A stretch of 17,038 bases of DNA from the NCBI GenBank assembly GCA_016649675.1, contig JAENXG010000020.1, positions 1 through 17,038 on the forward strand. The letters run 5' to 3'. Below, piece after piece: positions 15,155-17,038 of this stretch. How positions within the stretch are numbered: position 1 is the first letter of the stretch; the number at the start of each line of letters is the position of its first letter. This DNA is from Methyloceanibacter sp. (GTDB taxonomy: Bacteria; Pseudomonadota; Alphaproteobacteria; Rhizobiales; Methyloligellaceae). A program made the position numbers and the translations under genes. The notes below the pieces were generated by a model. It was not told the DNA's origin. It searched no databases and was given only the letters and a program-made list of their open reading frames with translations.

Positions 15155-15796
15155 TCAACCGGCTCGCCCCGCATGGCCCATCGCAGCATCGATCAAATCG
15201 ATGGCTGCCCTGAACGCCGCGTCTATATCCAAATTCGTGGTATCGAGCAAGACTGCGTCGTCCGCGCGGCGCAAGGGGGCCGTGGCGCGGCCCTTGTCGC
15301 GCTCGTCGCGGCGCCTGATTTCGGCAAGCACGTCCTCCTCGGAAATGGCCATTCCGGCCCGCTTCAGCTCAATATAGCGGCGCCGCGCGCGCTCCTCGGG
15401 CGTGGCGGTCACGAACAGCTTCACCTCGGCATCGGGACAAATGACCGTGCCGATGTCCCTGCCGTCGAGGACAGCGCCGGGCTTCCGCAGCGCGAAACTG
15501 CGCTGATAGGCAAGAAGCGCGTCCCGCACCCCGGGATGACGGGCGACGAGGGAGGCCGCCTCACCGAGCTTGCCGTCGATCAGGGCCGGGTCGGCGAGCG
15601 TCTTGGGGTCGAGCGCTTTCGCGGCAGCAAAGGCGGCTTCGGCGTCGGAGGGGTCTCCGCCGCCGGCCAGAGTGTCGCGCGCGACCGCGCGGTAGAGCTT
15701 GCCGGTGTCGAGATGGGCGAGCCCATAATGCGCGGCGATGCACTTGCCCAGCGTGCCTTTGCCCGAGGCCGCGGGTCCATCAATGGCGATGATCAT
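15155..15796 (-). CDS. cmk: Cytidylate kinase
   Basis: Cmk phosphorylates CMP and dCMP with ATP in the cytosol. 213 residues. The P-loop GPAASGKGT is at 7-15, TGKLYRA at 31-37 binds the nucleotide, DGRDIGT at 111-117 is the family's CMP-binding motif, and RRYIELKRAG with RRDERDKGRATAPL forms the lid with its arginines. The ATG at 15796 overlaps the aroA stop as ATGA (15796-15793), so the two are translationally coupled; the open frame upstream of that ATG is antisense-free aroA sequence in another frame and not part of the protein. The aroA-cmk-rpsA order is ancient and widely shared. Confidence 0.96.
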   Translation of the reverse strand: MIIAIDGPAASGKGTLGKCIAAHYGLAHLDTGKLYRAVARDTLAGGGDPSDAEAAFAAAKALDPKTLADPALIDGKLGEAASLVARHPGVRDALLAYQRSFALRKPGAVLDGRDIGTVICPDAEVKLFVTATPEERARRRYIELKRAGMAISEEDVLAEIRRRDERDKGRATAPLRRADDAVLLDTTNLDIDAAFRAAIDLIDAAMGHAGRAG

Positions 15797-17037
15797 TGCA
15801 GCTGAGCCCCAAGCTTCGTCATCAGCTTCACGAAGCCGGGGAAGCTCGTCGCGATCATGCTGGTGTCGTCGACGGTGACCGGGTTCGCCGCGCCAAGCCC
15901 GAGGGTGAGGAACGCCATGGCGATGCGATGATCCATGTGGGTTGCGACCAGACCGCCGCCTTTGACCTCTCCGCTCCCCTCGACGGTCAGGTCGTCGCCG
16001 GTCACGCGCGCCACCACCCCGCAAGCGGCAAGGCCCGCCGCCGTGGCGGCGAGCCGGTCGCTCTCTTTCAGCTTGAGCTCGGAGAGGCCGGCCATGTGCG
16101 TCTCTCCCTCGGCAAACGCGGCGACGCAAGCCAGCACCGGATATTCGTCGATCATGGAGGGCGCGCGCTCCGCTGGCACGCGGATCCCGCGCAGCGCGCT
16201 CGCTTTGATTCTGAGGTCGCCCACCGGCTCGCCGCCCTCATGGCGGTAGTCGAGCACCTCGATGGATGCTCCCATCGCGCGCAAGGTCTCGATGAAGCCA
16301 GCGCGCGTGGGGTTCATCAGCACACCCTCGATGACGATGTCGGAGCCCGGACAGATCAAGGCGGCGGCAATCATGAAGGCTGCCGAGCTCGGGTCTCCGG
16401 GCACGGTAATGGCCGCGCCATGAAGCTCGGCGTCACCACAAACGGACACCGCGCGGGCGCCCTGCCCCCGATCCTCGACTGCGACCTCGCCCCCGAAATA
16501 AGCGAGCATGCGCTCGGTATGATCGCGGGTCGCCAACGGCTCGACGATCGTCGTGCGACCCGGCGCATGCATACCGGCAAGCAGGATGGCCGATTTGACT
16601 TGTGCCGAGGGCACGGGAAGCTCGTAGACGATGGGGAGAAGGTCTGAAGTGCCGCGGACGACGAGCGGCAGCGTCGCGCGCTCCGCCTCGCCTTCGGCTT
16701 GCAGGCCCATGGCGGCAAGAGGGGCAAGCACCCGCCCCATGGGCCGCCGGCGCAAAGAGGCATCGCCGGTGAATTCGACCTCCATGTCGTGGCCGGCGAC
16801 CACGCCAAGCATGAGACGGCTCCCGGTGCCGGAATTGCCGAAGTCGAGCGGCGAGGAGGGCGCGCGCAAGCCCCCTACCCCCTGACCCCTCACCTCAAAG
16901 GCCCCATTCGACCGGGTAATTTCGGCGCCGAGCGCGGTCACGGCCCTCGCCGTAGCCATCACATCCTCGGCCTCAAGCAGCCCGGTGATGCGGGTCACGC
17001 CGGTAGCAAGGGCGCCCAGGATCAGCCCACGATGAGA
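15793..17037 (-). CDS. aroA: AroA, EPSP synthase, class II (CP4-like); 5' end beyond window
   Basis: AroA joins shikimate-3-phosphate and phosphoenolpyruvate to make EPSP, the sixth step to chorismate. The frame is open to the window edge and reads SHRGLILGALATG before the GTG at 16998, that is, the end of the DKSISHR motif, so the GTG is internal and about 30 residues are missing. Class II features match the CP4 enzyme: TRITGLLEAEDV, DASLRRRPMGRVL, SAQVKSAILLAG, TRDHTERML, VPGDPSSAAF, RAPSMIDEYP with the catalytic Asp, ELKLKESDR with the catalytic Glu, THMDHRIAM and MIATSFPGF. The PEP-site loop reads FGNSGTGSR, with Gly (codon 16830-16828) where CP4 has Ala100. It would be expected to make TrpFBA precursors upstream in the same aromatic pathway. 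Confidence 0.96.
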   Translation of the reverse strand, partial: SHRGLILGALATGVTRITGLLEAEDVMATARAVTALGAEITRSNGAFEVRGQGVGGLRAPSSPLDFGNSGTGSRLMLGVVAGHDMEVEFTGDASLRRRPMGRVLAPLAAMGLQAEGEAERATLPLVVRGTSDLLPIVYELPVPSAQVKSAILLAGMHAPGRTTIVEPLATRDHTERMLAYFGGEVAVEDRGQGARAVSVCGDAELHGAAITVPGDPSSAAFMIAAALICPGSDIVIEGVLMNPTRAGFIETLRAMGASIEVLDYRHEGGEPVGDLRIKASALRGIRVPAERAPSMIDEYPVLACVAAFAEGETHMAGLSELKLKESDRLAATAAGLAACGVVARVTGDDLTVEGSGEVKGGGLVATHMDHRIAMAFLTLGLGAANPVTVDDTSMIATSFPGFVKLMTKLGAQLQ

Positions 17038-17038
17038 A

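Overview
The window looks like ordinary chromosomal core sequence from a high-GC alphaproteobacterium, most likely Hyphomicrobiales (Rhizobiales). The grounds are the AddAB repair pair followed by trxA, the trpF-trpB-trpA-accD-folC chain, an AroA of the class II (CP4-like) type, an AccD with the degenerate zinc ribbon usual in this order, and an IHF-beta gene near rpsA. I see no mobile element, CRISPR array, tRNA or rRNA. No stretch over 300 bases lacks a gene.

Layout. Plus strand, 1-5724: the 3' part of addB (5' end outside the window), addA overlapping it by ATGA, and trxA. Minus strand, 17038 down to about 5721, eleven co-oriented genes plus a small secreted protein: aroA (5' end outside the window), cmk, rpsA, sppA, ihfB, lapA, trpF, trpB, trpA, accD, folC and the small protein. 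The two blocks converge at about 5721-5724, where trxA and the small-protein gene meet end to end.

How the genes work together. AddAB is the helicase-nuclease that processes double-strand breaks for RecA. TrxA is a cytosolic thiol reductant. AroA makes EPSP for chorismate; TrpF, TrpB and TrpA carry out late steps of tryptophan synthesis. AccD is a subunit of acetyl-CoA carboxylase and FolC adds glutamates to folates. Cmk, RpsA and IHF-beta serve nucleotide supply, translation and nucleoid structure. Several junctions are translationally coupled (ATGA overlaps at addB/addA, aroA/cmk and trpF/trpB; stop abutting start at trpB/trpA).

Points that stand out: (1) addA is split by a -1 frame change at a six-G run that also reads as an in-frame slippery heptamer; restoring one base gives a normal 1171-residue AddA. 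(2) A nested inverted repeat, with two mutually exclusive hairpins, lies directly before the trpF start. (3) The small secreted protein lacks a normal end and may carry a second one-base indel. (4) AccD has no zinc-ribbon cysteines, and AroA has Gly where CP4 EPSP synthase has Ala100. I found no convincing undescribed multi-gene system; two separate suspected indels also raise the possibility of sequence errors.
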